Assembly (NCBI RefSeq): GCF_008923365.1
Contig: NZ_WBMR01000092.1
Location: forward strand, 1 to 35,031
Length of the DNA stretch: 35,031 nt
Origin: Actinomadura montaniterrae
Lineage (GTDB): Bacteria > Actinomycetota > Actinomycetes > Streptosporangiales > Streptosporangiaceae
Direction: 5' to 3'
Shown here in pieces: positions 8,051 to 16,063 of the stretch. Below the pieces are notes generated by a model. The model had not been told where the DNA came from. It was given only the letters and a program-made list of their open reading frames with translations, and did not search any database. The translations under genes and the position numbers were made by a program. The first letter of the stretch is position 1. Each line of letters begins with the position of its first letter.

Positions 8051-8939
8051 GGCGTGTTTTGTGGATCGTGGTTGAGCCACAGGACGAGGCTGGCGATGAT
8101 GACGACGGCGCGGTAGTGCGCGGCGAGTTTGTCGTAGCGGGTGGCCAGGCCGCGGAAGCGTTTGAGCTGGTTGAAGCAGCGTTCGACGACGTTGCGGCGC
8201 CGGTAGCGGTCGGAGTCGAAGCCGCAGCGGCGGTGCCCGCGGCGAGCGCGGGCGGCCAGTTGGTCGCTGCGCTCGGGAATGGTGTGCGGGATGCGCCGTC
8301 GCCGCAGATAGCTGCGGATGATGCCAGTGGAGTAGCCCTTGTCGGCGATCAGGTGCCCGGGCCGCACCCGTGGACGGCCCGGGCCGGCGCGTCGGACTTC
8401 GATGGCTTCGACGACCTCGATCAGCCGGGTGCAGTCGTTGACGTTGCCGGCGGTGAGGGTGAACGCCAGCGGCAGACCGTGCCCGTCGCAGGCCAGGTGG
8501 AGTTTGGTGGTCAGCCCGCCGCGGGACCGCCCCAGCGCCTGCTGTGCTGCGGGTGATGCCGTTTTCGTCCCCGGGTGTTCCCCTTTTTACGGGCGCCGGC
8601 GGCGTGCTGGTGGGCCCGCACGATGGTGGAGTCCACGCACACCGCCGACCAGTCCACCGCACCGACCGCATCGTCGTGGACCTGGACGTGGGCCAGCAGC
8701 CGTTCCCAGGTCCCGTCGGCGCTCCAGCGGCGGAACCGCTGGTAGAGGGTCTGCCAGGGCCCGTACCGGTCCGGGACGTCCCGCCAGTCGGCACCGGTGC
8801 GGATCTTCCACAAGATCCCATTGATCACTTGCCGGTGATCGCGCCACCGTCCGCCCGGCCCGGACGCGACCGGCAGCAACGGCTCGATCCGCGCCCAGGC
8901 CGCATCGGTCAACTCGTGTCGACGCACCATGGCCACCAT
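8047..8939 (-). CDS. IS5-family DDE transposase, made by -1 frameshift
   Basis: Frame 1 starts RRHELTDAAWARIEPLLP and contains the DUF4096-type helical N-terminus, then VCVDSTIVRAHQH with the first catalytic Asp. It would end shortly after at a TGA near 8511. A -1 shift at A5G4 (minus strand, 8580-8588) restores the family sequence: ...ARKKG-EHPGTKTASPAAQQALGRSRGG..., then LIADKGYSTGIIRSYL (second Asp) and RRRNVVERCFNQLKRFRGLATRYDKLA (catalytic Glu). The joined product is about 297 residues. ATG 8939 is chosen by comparison with IS5 proteins; 8930 and 8954 are alternatives. The stop codon comes from the target duplication, not from the element. The element looks intact and possibly active. 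Confidence 0.85.
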
Positions 8940-8978
8940 CAAGCCACAACCCAAAGATCCAGATCCGCAAAACAGGGC
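8051..8978 (-). mobile_element. IS5-family insertion sequence (IS427-like), 928 bp
   Basis: A complete element is bounded by imperfect terminal inverted repeats. The left end reads GGCGTGTTTTGTGGATC inward and the right end, on the minus strand, GCCCTGTTTTGCGGATC; 14 of the first 18 positions match. CTAG flanks both ends as a 4-bp target duplication. It encodes one transposase in two overlapping frames joined by a -1 shift. Length, frameshift and YTAG-type target fit the IS427 subgroup of IS5. It sits precisely at the junction of two convergent genes and disrupts neither. No other copy is present in this window. Confidence 0.9.
8580..8588 (-). promoter_or_regulatory. -1 ribosomal frameshift site in the transposase
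   Basis: On the minus strand the sequence is A AAG GGG in the zero frame, within AAAAAGGGG. Shifting back one base re-pairs AAG as AAA and GGG as GGG, and the next codon becomes GAA, which continues the conserved transposase sequence. Programmed -1 shifting is known for IS427-type elements. A sequencing or mutational indel is the alternative. Confidence 0.7.
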
Positions 8979-8982
8979 CTAG
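8979..8982. repeat. Right CTAG target-site duplication of the IS element
   Basis: Second copy of CTAG. On the minus strand 8979-8981 is the TAG stop codon of the membrane-anchored protein encoded at 8979-9443. Confidence 0.85.
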
Positions 8983-9443
8983 GCCTTCGGGCGCACGTAC
9001 CAGGTGGCGCGCTGCCCCTGCGGCTTCGCCGCCTGCAGCTTGCCGTAGATGCTGACCTGGAGCGATCCGCCGTTCGCCGCGACGACGTCCAGGGTGTCCT
9101 CCTTGAACTGGAGGACCTCCCCGGTGTCGTGGACGCCCTGGGTCAGCACCCGCCCGGTGTCGGGGACGCGGACGATCACCGTGGTCGGCTGGCCGGTGAC
9201 GCGGATCAGCAGGGGGACGTTTGCCGAGGGGGCCTGCGCGGTGGGGGACGCATCGGGGGAGGACGTGCTCTGGCCGCTCGGGGAGGCGGGGGCCGCGGAC
9301 GGGCTCTGCTTGTCCGGCGAGCCGGACACCGCGTTCACCAGTGCGATGCCGCCCACCACGAGAAGCGCTAAGGCGAAGACCACGGCGATGGCCGCGATCA
9401 CGATGCGTGCGAGACCTATAGGGTCCGACCGATGACGTCCCAC
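8979..9443 (-). CDS. Membrane-anchored protein with RodZ C-terminal-like (DUF4115-like) domain
   Basis: 154 residues: a short basic N-terminus (GRHRSDPIG), one membrane helix at ~12-38, a Ser/Pro/Ala linker at ~42-72, then an extracytoplasmic beta domain (VPLLIRVTGQPTTVIVRVPDTG through VSIYGKLQ). The last part resembles the small beta-sandwich at the C-terminus of RodZ-like proteins; this is a pattern judgement. GTG 9443 follows TAACCT (complement of 9450-9455) by six nt, so the start is probably leaderless. The TAA of that -10 is also the stop codon of the upstream DedA gene. The stop codon lies in the right-hand copy of the IS target duplication. Confidence 0.65.
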   Translation of the reverse strand: MGRHRSDPIGLARIVIAAIAVVFALALLVVGGIALVNAVSGSPDKQSPSAAPASPSGQSTSSPDASPTAQAPSANVPLLIRVTGQPTTVIVRVPDTGRVLTQGVHDTGEVLQFKEDTLDVVAANGGSLQVSIYGKLQAAKPQGQRATWYVRPKA

Positions 9444-9452
9444 ATGGGGAGG

Positions 9453-10178
9453 TTAGCGATAACTGTCACTCCTGAGCGACGGACGTGACTCTTCACGGTC
9501 ATTCTTATTCGGACCGTTGCCACCGCCGCGCCCCTTCATGATCTCCCGGACGATCGGGATCACCGACAGGACGAGGATCACCGCGACCCCCGGCAGGATG
9601 TACTTCTCGATGTCCGGGACCTCGGAACCGAGGAAGTGGCCGAGCAGGAACAGCGCGTCCGTCCAGACCACGCCGCCGATCACGTTCCAGACGAAGAACC
9701 TGCGGGCGTCCATGCCCAGCATCCCGGCGAGCGGGTTCAGGAACGTCCGGACGATCGGGATGAACCGGGCCAGCAGCACGGCGCGGGCCGGCCCGAACCG
9801 GTTGAAGTAGTACTCCGCCTTGTCCACCCACTCCCGCCGGAACAGCTTGGAGTCGGGGCGGTCGAACAGGCGGCGGCCGTAGCGGGCGCCGAGGAAGTGC
9901 CCGAGCTGGGCGCCCGCGATCGCCGCGACCGGGCCGCCCACCAGCAGCCACGGCAGCGACAGCGACTGGAACTCCTGGCCGTTGACGGTCGAGACCGCCG
10001 TGAGGATCCCCGCCGTGAACAGCAGCGAGTCGCCCGGCAGGATGCAGCCGATCAGCAGTCCGGTCTCCGCGAAGATGATGGCGAGCACGCCGATCGTCGC
10101 GAACGTCCCGAACAGCTGCAGCCACGCGGTCGGATGCAGCCACTCGGTGATGTCGAGGGGAATCGTCGTGAGATCCAC
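9453..10178 (-). CDS. DedA-family membrane protein
   Basis: 241 residues with about five hydrophobic segments. Family hallmarks are present: FAETGLLIGCILPGDSLLF near residue 40, GAQLGHFLGARYGRRLF in the middle, and the ARFIPIVRTFLNPLAGMLGM motif near residue 140 with its essential Arg. DedA proteins act in the inner membrane; several are undecaprenyl-phosphate or phospholipid flippases needed for proton-motive-force stability. The C-terminal tail is polar and basic. GTG 10178 follows TACGCT (complement of 10185-10190) by six nt, a leaderless layout. It is divergent from the aldolase gene across 189 bp. Confidence 0.88.
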   Translation of the reverse strand: MDLTTIPLDITEWLHPTAWLQLFGTFATIGVLAIIFAETGLLIGCILPGDSLLFTAGILTAVSTVNGQEFQSLSLPWLLVGGPVAAIAGAQLGHFLGARYGRRLFDRPDSKLFRREWVDKAEYYFNRFGPARAVLLARFIPIVRTFLNPLAGMLGMDARRFFVWNVIGGVVWTDALFLLGHFLGSEVPDIEKYILPGVAVILVLSVIPIVREIMKGRGGGNGPNKNDREESRPSLRSDSYR

Positions 10179-10367
10179 ACCGCGAGCGTACCTTTCCGCA
10201 CGTCGCGATTAGGCGGAACGCGCGCCCCGACGGGATACTGAGCAGCGGACGGCATGCCAGACCGGAGACCGTGTGACCCGGGCCGCTCACCTGGGTAGAC
10301 GGTCGTTCGTGGTGCTACCGCCCGGCCGGATGCCCGGCGGCACCCTGCGTATGAAAGGACGCTGACA

Positions 10368-11387
<1,020 letters not shown>

Positions 11388-11391
11388 TCTC

Positions 11392-11411
11392 CCAGGGGGG
11401 CGACCCCCTGG
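11392..11411. terminator. Hairpin directly after the aldolase gene
   Basis: CCAGGGGG (11392-11399) pairs with CCCCCTGG (11404-11411) around a GCGA tetraloop, five nt after the stop codon. There is no T-tract, as is common for actinobacterial terminators. Confidence 0.7.
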
Positions 11412-11422
11412 AACCCCCGTTG

Positions 11423-11482
11423 CGACCGACAGGCCGTTTCCCCGCTCCGCTAGCGCTCCGCGGCGAAACGGCCTGTCGGTCG
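11423..11482. terminator. Long-stem hairpin with conserved 24-nt loop (fbaA side)
   Basis: An 18-bp perfect stem (11423-11440 with 11465-11482; left arm begins CGACCGACAGG) encloses a 24-nt loop (11441-11464). Read on the minus strand, the loop matches the loop of the hairpin after the MurA-type gene at 19 of 24 positions, although the stems are unrelated. Confidence 0.75.
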
Positions 11483-11483
11483 T

Positions 11484-11530
11484 CGGGCGGGCCCGCTGCG
11501 CTCGCTGCACTCGCTCCGCGTGCCCGCCCG
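11484..11530. repeat. Third hairpin after fbaA
   Basis: CGGGCGGGC (11484-11492) pairs with GCCCGCCCG (11522-11530) around a 29-nt loop rich in CGCTGCGCTCGCT-type sequence. It continues the hairpin tandem and may protect the 3' end or terminate transcription. Confidence 0.5.
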
Positions 11531-11617
11531 TGCCGGGGGCCGGGCTTTGTCTTCCGGACCGGCGTACAACCGACTCTCGCGCGCGTTTTGTGATGAAACT
11601 TCGGTAGTCTCGGGTAC

Positions 11618-12067
11618 GTGGCGCTGCCCCGCACCTACGAGAGCCAGAACTGCTCGATCGCCCGCGCGCTGGAGATCGTCGGCGATCGCTGGACGCTGCT
11701 GGTCATCCGCAGCGCGTTCGAGGGCGTCCGCCGGTTCGACGACTTCCAGGACGCGCTCGGCGTGGCGCGCAACGTCCTCACCGACCGGCTGACCCGGCTG
11801 TGCGACGAGGGGATCATGCGCCGCGTCCCGTACCAGGAGCGGCCCGAGCGGTACGAGTACCGGCTCACCCGCAAGGGCGTCGAGCTGTGGCCGGCGATGA
11901 TGACCCTGCTGATGTGGGGCGACCGCCACTACGCCCCCGAGGGGCCGCCCGTGATCGTCGGGCACCGGGGCTGCGACGGCACGCTCACGCCCCGCTTCAC
12001 CTGCGACTCCTGCGGCGCCGCCCTGGGGCCCGGGGACGTCGATCCCCGGCCCGGCCCCGGCGCGTAG
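11618..12067 (+). CDS. HxlR-family winged-helix regulator with C-terminal Cys cluster
   Basis: 149 residues. The HxlR signature is clear: NCSIARALEIVGDRWTLLVIRSAFEGVRRFDDFQ, then LTDRLTRLCDEGIMRRVPYQERPERYEYRLTRKGVELWPAM. The N-terminal Cys is the conserved redox or aldehyde-reactive position of the family. After the winged helix, a tail has GCDG followed by CDSCGAAL, which could bind a metal or form a disulfide. GTG 11618 follows TAGTCT (11605-11610) by seven nt with no Shine-Dalgarno, so it is probably leaderless. The regulated gene is not obvious; the GNAT gene downstream is separated by an inverted repeat. Confidence 0.88.
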   Translation: MALPRTYESQNCSIARALEIVGDRWTLLVIRSAFEGVRRFDDFQDALGVARNVLTDRLTRLCDEGIMRRVPYQERPERYEYRLTRKGVELWPAMMTLLMWGDRHYAPEGPPVIVGHRGCDGTLTPRFTCDSCGAALGPGDVDPRPGPGA

Positions 12068-12110
12068 GCGGATCCCGGCGAAGAATCAACGCACCGTTCA
12101 CCGGATTATG

Positions 12111-12158
12111 GGTTGCTTGACGAAACCCACTGCGGTCCAATGGGTTTCATGAAGCAAC
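12111..12158. promoter_or_regulatory. Inverted repeat covering the GNAT start codon
   Basis: Arms 12111-12129 (GGTTGCTTGACGAAACCCA) and 12141-12158 (TGGGTTTCATGAAGCAAC) pair at 16 of 18 positions with an 11-nt loop. The right arm contains ATG 12149. It could be an operator or an RNA hairpin that hides the start codon. Confidence 0.6.
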
Positions 12159-12691
12159 TCAATGTGCGCGGCGTCGCCCACATTGCCGCGCCCACACCCG
12201 AGGACGTGCGGATCCGGCCGTACGGGGTCACCGACCACGACCGGCTCGTCCGGATGTCCGACCGCCTCTCCGGCAGCAGCCTCTACACCCGGTTCTTCTC
12301 CGGCACGCCCCGCATCCCGGACCACTACGTCGCCGCCATGGACCGCCTCGACCACTGGGACCGCGACGCGCTCGTCGCGCTGGTCGGCGGCGAGATGGTG
12401 GGCATCGCGGAGTACGTCCGCGACGTCCGCGAGCCGTCCCGGGCGGAGATCGCGGTGCTGGTCGCCGACCCGTGGCAGCGCTGCGGCCTCGGCAGTCGCC
12501 TCGTCGGCCACCTGACCCACCTCGCCGCGCGGCGCGGCGTCACCGAGTTCGGCGCCGACGTCATCCTGACCAACCGGGACGCCCTGCTGTTCATCCGGCA
12601 CGGCTGGCCCACCGCCCGCTCGCGCACCGAGGAGGGCGCCGCCCGGTTCCGCCTTCCCCTGCCCCCGCCCGTGGCCGCAGCGCGGCTCTGA
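12149..12691 (+). CDS. GNAT-family N-acetyltransferase
   Basis: 180 residues from ATG 12149. The fold is visible from RIRPYGVTDHDRLVRMSDRL through SSLYTRFFSGTPRIP, the strand AEIAVLVADPWQ, and the acetyl-CoA loop QRCGLGSRLVGHL near residue 110, ending with the FIRHGWP region. The LSGSSLYTRFF element resembles the GNAT domain of actinobacterial Pat-type protein lysine acetyltransferases, so a protein substrate is possible but unproven. ATG 12140 is an alternative start, and no good Shine-Dalgarno is seen. The start lies inside a strong inverted repeat. Confidence 0.8.
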   Translation: MKQLNVRGVAHIAAPTPEDVRIRPYGVTDHDRLVRMSDRLSGSSLYTRFFSGTPRIPDHYVAAMDRLDHWDRDALVALVGGEMVGIAEYVRDVREPSRAEIAVLVADPWQRCGLGSRLVGHLTHLAARRGVTEFGADVILTNRDALLFIRHGWPTARSRTEEGAARFRLPLPPPVAAARL

Positions 12692-12708
12692 GGGCCGGGC
12701 AGGGCACG

Positions 12709-12984
12709 TCAGGACTTCTCGGCCCCCGCCAGGAGGCGCCGGCGTTCCGGGGTGTAGTGCCACCAGGGCCGGCCGGGGCCGCCCTCGGCCTGCTCCACGG
12801 CGGACATGACGGTGTCGAGCAGGCACGGGTCGAGGCGCTGCCCGTACGCGGCCGACATCCGTTCGTACAGCTCGACGGGGTCCCGGCCCGCCAGCTGCTC
12901 GACGCGGGTGATGCCGATGCGCTCGAAGTAGCGGGCCACCGCCCGGCCCACGTTGACCAGGCCGGTGAGATCCGAGTCGGTCAT
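12709..12984 (-). CDS. Helix-hairpin-helix protein, pathogenicity-locus (Cdd1) type
   Basis: 91 residues. The N-terminus LTGLVNVGRAVARYFERIGITRVEQLAGRDPVELYERM is a helix-hairpin-helix segment typical of the Cdd1 / DUF4332-like small proteins. A Cys (DPCLLDTVMSAVEQA) and the aromatic WWHYTPERR close the protein, as in that family. These proteins are thought to bind nucleic acid; the function is not established. The start has a G-rich site (AGGGGGA) on the minus strand. It is convergent with the GNAT gene, with 17 bp between the stops. Confidence 0.7.
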   Translation of the reverse strand: MTDSDLTGLVNVGRAVARYFERIGITRVEQLAGRDPVELYERMSAAYGQRLDPCLLDTVMSAVEQAEGGPGRPWWHYTPERRRLLAGAEKS

Positions 12985-13144
12985 GCCGTCCCCCTGCCGT
13001 CTTCGCGGTCTCCTTGCAGGTCAGCGTAGGCACGCGAGGCGCGGCACCGCTTGCAGGTTTCGGACACGCCACCTGAACGCACGCGGGGACACGGCCGTGA
13101 CCCGGGTTGATGCCGACCCGGCGCGTCGACCTACGATGACCCGC

Positions 13145-13555
13145 ATGACCCAGAACCTGCTCGGCGGCCCTCCTCCGACGGAACTGCCGGACAACACCGA
13201 GGCCCGCGAGGCGCTGGACGGCGGCGTCGACCCGTTCGAGGTCGCCGCGCGCCACCCCGACTACCCGGGCGCCTGGGCCGAACTGGCCGACCGCGCCTTC
13301 GCCAAGGGCAGCGTGATCGACTCCTACGCGTTCGCCCGCACCGGCTACCACCGCGGCCTGGACCAGCTGCGCCGGGCCGGGTGGAAGGGCCACGGCCCGA
13401 TCCCCTGGGAGCACGAGGCCAACCGCGGCTTCCTGCGCGCCCTGCACGCCCTGTCCCGGGCCGCCGCCGCCATCGGCGAGGAGGACGAGGCCGAGCGCTG
13501 CCGCGCGTTCCTGCGCGACAGCAGCGCCACCGCCGCGGACGCGCTGTCCGCCTGA
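13145..13555 (+). CDS. DUF3151 family protein
   Basis: 136 residues. It matches the actinobacterial DUF3151 pattern: NLLGGPPPTELP at the N-terminus, HPDYPGAWAELADRAF, the conserved SYAFARTGYHRGLDQLRRAGWKGHGPIPWEHEANRGFLRAL block at ~60-105, and a final FLRDSSATAADAL. The protein is helical and soluble and its function is unknown. ATG 13145 is seven nt after TACGAT (13132-13137), with TTGATG at 13107-13112 as -35, so it is probably leaderless; ATG 13136 would start inside the -10. Confidence 0.88.
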   Translation: MTQNLLGGPPPTELPDNTEAREALDGGVDPFEVAARHPDYPGAWAELADRAFAKGSVIDSYAFARTGYHRGLDQLRRAGWKGHGPIPWEHEANRGFLRALHALSRAAAAIGEEDEAERCRAFLRDSSATAADALSA

Positions 13556-13570
13556 CCCACGCGTCGCACG

Positions 13571-13614
13571 CGTACCCGGCCGGTGAGGTGCGGTTTTTTT
13601 AACGGCCGGGTACG
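13571..13614. terminator. 12-bp inverted repeat after the DUF3151 gene
   Basis: CGTACCCGGCCG (13571-13582) pairs with CGGCCGGGTACG (13603-13614). The 20-nt loop holds a run of T (13594-13600). It could be a terminator or lie across the purA promoter. Confidence 0.5.
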
Positions 13615-13633
13615 GGTACGCTTTGATCGCAAG

Positions 13634-13665
13634 AGGCCCCTTCGCGCTTGCGGCGACCGGGGCCT
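13634..13665 (+). terminator. Leader hairpin 24 bp upstream of purA
   Basis: AGGCCCC (13634-13640) pairs with GGGGCCT (13659-13665) around an 18-nt loop that can pair further. It ends shortly before GGAAGGAAG and the purA ATG. It may be a terminator for upstream transcription or a purA leader element. Confidence 0.4.
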
Positions 13666-13688
13666 TCGTCGTGGGAAGGAAGAGTGGC

Positions 13689-14972
13689 ATGCCTGCCATC
13701 GTTCTTGTCGGTGCCCAGTGGGGGGATGAGGGCAAGGGCAAGGCAACAGACCTGCTCGGGGGCGACGTCGACTACGTCGTCCGCTACCAGGGCGGCAACA
13801 ACGCCGGCCACACGGTCGTCATCGGGGACAAGAGCTACGCGCTGCACCTGCTGCCGTCCGGGGTCCTGTCGCCGGACGTCGTGCCGGTGATCGGCAACGG
13901 CGTGGTGATCGACCCGGCCGTCCTGCTGCAGGAGATCGACGGGCTGCGGGAGCGCGGGATCGGCTGCGAACGGCTGCTGATCTCGGCGGACGCGCACCTG
14001 ATCATGCCGCACCACCGGGCCCTCGACAAGGTCACCGAGCGGTACCTCGGCAAGGCGCGGATCGGCACCACCGGCCGCGGCATCGGCCCGGCCTACGCCG
14101 ACAAGATCAACCGGATGGGCATCCGGGTGCAGGACCTGTTCGACCCGAACATCCTCACCCAGAAGCTCGACCTGTCGCTGCGCGAGAAGAACCAGGTCCT
14201 CACCAAGGTCTACAACCGGCGCCGGATCGAGACGGGCCCGATCGTCCAGGAGTACCTGGCGTACGGGGAGCGCATCCGGCCGTTCGTCGCCGACACCACG
14301 CTCGTGCTGAACAACGCCCTCGACGACGGCAAGGTCGTGCTGCTGGAGGGCGCGCAGGGCACGCTGCTGGACATCGACCACGGCACCTACCCGTTCGTGA
14401 CGTCGTCCAGCCCCACGGCGGGCGGGGCGTGCGCGGGCTCCGGCGTCGGCCCCACGAAGATCACCCGTGTGATCGGGATCCTGAAGGCCTACACCACCCG
14501 CGTCGGGTCTGGACCGTTCCCCACCGAGCTGCTGGACGAGTGGGGCGAGTACCTGCGCAAGACCGGCGGCGAGTACGGCGTCACCACGGGCCGCGACCGG
14601 CGCTGCGGCTGGTTCGACGCGGTGATCGCCCGGTACGCGTCCCGGGTGAACGGGATCACCGACTTCTTCCTCACCAAGCTGGACGTCCTGTCCGGGCTGG
14701 AGCGGGTCCCGGTGTGCGTCGCCTACGACGTGGACGGCGAGCGCGTCGACGAGCTGCCCGCCACCCAGACCGACTTCCACCACGCCAAGCCGATCCTGGA
14801 GTACCTGGACGGCTGGCAGGAGGACATCACCGGCGCGAAGACCTTCGACGACCTGCCGAAGAACGCGCAGGCGTACGTCCGGGCGCTGGAGGAGATGTCG
14901 GGCGCGCAGATCTCGGCGATCGGCGTCGGCCCGGGCCGCGACCAGACCCTCTCCCTGCGCTCCCTGGTGTAA
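13689..14972 (+). CDS. purA: Adenylosuccinate synthetase
   Basis: 427 residues, full length. It makes adenylosuccinate from IMP, aspartate and GTP, the first step from IMP to AMP, in the cytoplasm. Seen: the P-loop-like GAQWGDEGKGKATDLLGG at the N-terminus with catalytic Asp, GGNNAGHTVV, TTGRGIGPAYADK near 125, the GTP/IMP region TSSSPTAGGACAGSGVGPTKI near 240, TTGRDRRCGWFD near 305, and the C-terminal GVGPGRDQTLSL. ATG 13689 has GGAAGGAAG about seven nt upstream. The purine genes purD and purB lie 2.6 kb downstream in a separate transcription unit. Confidence 0.97.
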   Translation: MPAIVLVGAQWGDEGKGKATDLLGGDVDYVVRYQGGNNAGHTVVIGDKSYALHLLPSGVLSPDVVPVIGNGVVIDPAVLLQEIDGLRERGIGCERLLISADAHLIMPHHRALDKVTERYLGKARIGTTGRGIGPAYADKINRMGIRVQDLFDPNILTQKLDLSLREKNQVLTKVYNRRRIETGPIVQEYLAYGERIRPFVADTTLVLNNALDDGKVVLLEGAQGTLLDIDHGTYPFVTSSSPTAGGACAGSGVGPTKITRVIGILKAYTTRVGSGPFPTELLDEWGEYLRKTGGEYGVTTGRDRRCGWFDAVIARYASRVNGITDFFLTKLDVLSGLERVPVCVAYDVDGERVDELPATQTDFHHAKPILEYLDGWQEDITGAKTFDDLPKNAQAYVRALEEMSGAQISAIGVGPGRDQTLSLRSLV

Positions 14973-15047
14973 CACCTGAACCCCCGTTCCCCCCGCCCTC
15001 ACCGGACCTCCACCTGGGGTTCGGTGACGGCCGGTACCGTTCCGCCG

Positions 15048-15917
15048 GTGATCAGCATCGGGGGGACCGTCGAGCTGCACGGTCATCGGGGGGCGCGCGG
15101 GCTGCGCCCCGAGAACACGCTGCCGGGTTTCGCGCACGCCGCCGAGCTGGGCGTGGACGTCATCGAGCTGGACGTCGGCCTGTCCGCGGACGGCGCCGTC
15201 GTCCTCGGCCACGACCAGGTGCTGTCCCCGGCGAACCTCGCCGACACGGCGCCCGCCTGGCCGGACGACCCCGCGTTCCCCTACGTCGGCAAGCCGGTCA
15301 GGGAGCTGACGCTCGCGCAGCTCAAGACGGTCGACGCGGGCGTCCGGCAGCGCGACGACGCGTTCGCGCGCACGCAGCGCCCGCTGCCCGGCACGCCGAT
15401 CCCCACGCTGGCGGAGGCGTGCGCGCTCCTCGCGCCGACGCGCGTCGGCCTCGCCGTCGAGCTGAAGACCGACCCCGGCTGGACGGACGAGGAGGTCGAG
15501 CTGTTCACCGCCGCCGTCGCCGGCGTCCTCGCCGCCGCCGGGATGACGGACCGCAGCCGGCTCCTCGCGTTCGACTGGCGCGTCCTGGTGGAGGCCCACC
15601 GCAACCACCCGGGTCTCCGCCGCACCGCGCTGATCGAACGGAAGACGCTCGTCCCGGGCACCCGCTGGCTCGCCGGCCTGCCGCCGGACGACCCGGTAGC
15701 GGCGGCCGCCGCGATCGGCGCGACCGCCCTGTCCCCCGAGCACGCCATCACCACGCCCGGCCTGGTCGAGGACGCCCACGCCCTCGACCTCCCCGTCGCC
15801 GTCTGGACGGTCAACACCCCCGAGGACATGACCCGCTTCATCAAGTACGGCGCAGACGCAATAGTCACCGACTACCCCGACCTGATGCCTCTTGCTCGCA
15901 CGCGACAGCCGACCTGA
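15048..15917 (+). CDS. Glycerophosphodiester phosphodiesterase family protein
   Basis: About 289 residues. It is predicted to hydrolyse glycerophosphodiesters to glycerol 3-phosphate and an alcohol, using Ca2+ or Mg2+. GDPD motifs: ELHGHRGARGLRPENTLPGF with the first catalytic His, VIELDVGLSADG with the metal Glu/Asp pair, GHDQVL with the second His, VELKTD near 145, and the C-terminal WTVNTPEDMTRFIKYGADAIVTDYPD. There is no signal peptide. GTG 15048 is preferred to GTG 15024 because TACCGT (15035-15040) ends seven nt before it. The function of bacterial cytoplasmic GDPDs is usually phospholipid turnover. Confidence 0.88.
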   Translation: MISIGGTVELHGHRGARGLRPENTLPGFAHAAELGVDVIELDVGLSADGAVVLGHDQVLSPANLADTAPAWPDDPAFPYVGKPVRELTLAQLKTVDAGVRQRDDAFARTQRPLPGTPIPTLAEACALLAPTRVGLAVELKTDPGWTDEEVELFTAAVAGVLAAAGMTDRSRLLAFDWRVLVEAHRNHPGLRRTALIERKTLVPGTRWLAGLPPDDPVAAAAAIGATALSPEHAITTPGLVEDAHALDLPVAVWTVNTPEDMTRFIKYGADAIVTDYPDLMPLARTRQPT

Positions 15918-15942
15918 GCCGTCACGCGAGCGCGCTATCTGA

Positions 15943-15978
15943 CCGGTGGGGGCGAAGCCGAAGGCGAGCCCCCACCGG
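15943..15978. terminator. Hairpin between the GDPD and corA genes (first)
   Basis: An 11-bp perfect stem, CCGGTGGGGGC (15943-15953) with GCCCCCACCGG (15968-15978), has a 14-nt loop. It lies between convergent genes and can act in both directions. Confidence 0.7.
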
Positions 15979-16017
15979 GAAGCTCGCGAAGCGAGGTCGC
16001 GCTCGCCCAAGCCCGGT

Positions 16018-16047
16018 CAAGGGCCGAGCCGCTAGGCGAGGCCCTTG
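16018..16047. terminator. Hairpin between the GDPD and corA genes (second)
   Basis: CAAGGGCC (16018-16025) pairs with GGCCCTTG (16040-16047), again around a 14-nt loop that resembles the first one at 9 of 14 positions. It lies 17 nt from the corA stop and is the likely corA terminator. Confidence 0.7.
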
Positions 16048-16063
16048 GGCCGGGATCGTGGAA

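Noticed and set aside
12098..13741. Long minus-strand frame from the purA start to the GNAT inverted repeat
   Set aside because: It overlaps DUF3151 and GNAT coding sequence; its resemblance to the GNAT N-terminus arises only from the inverted repeat at 12111-12158.
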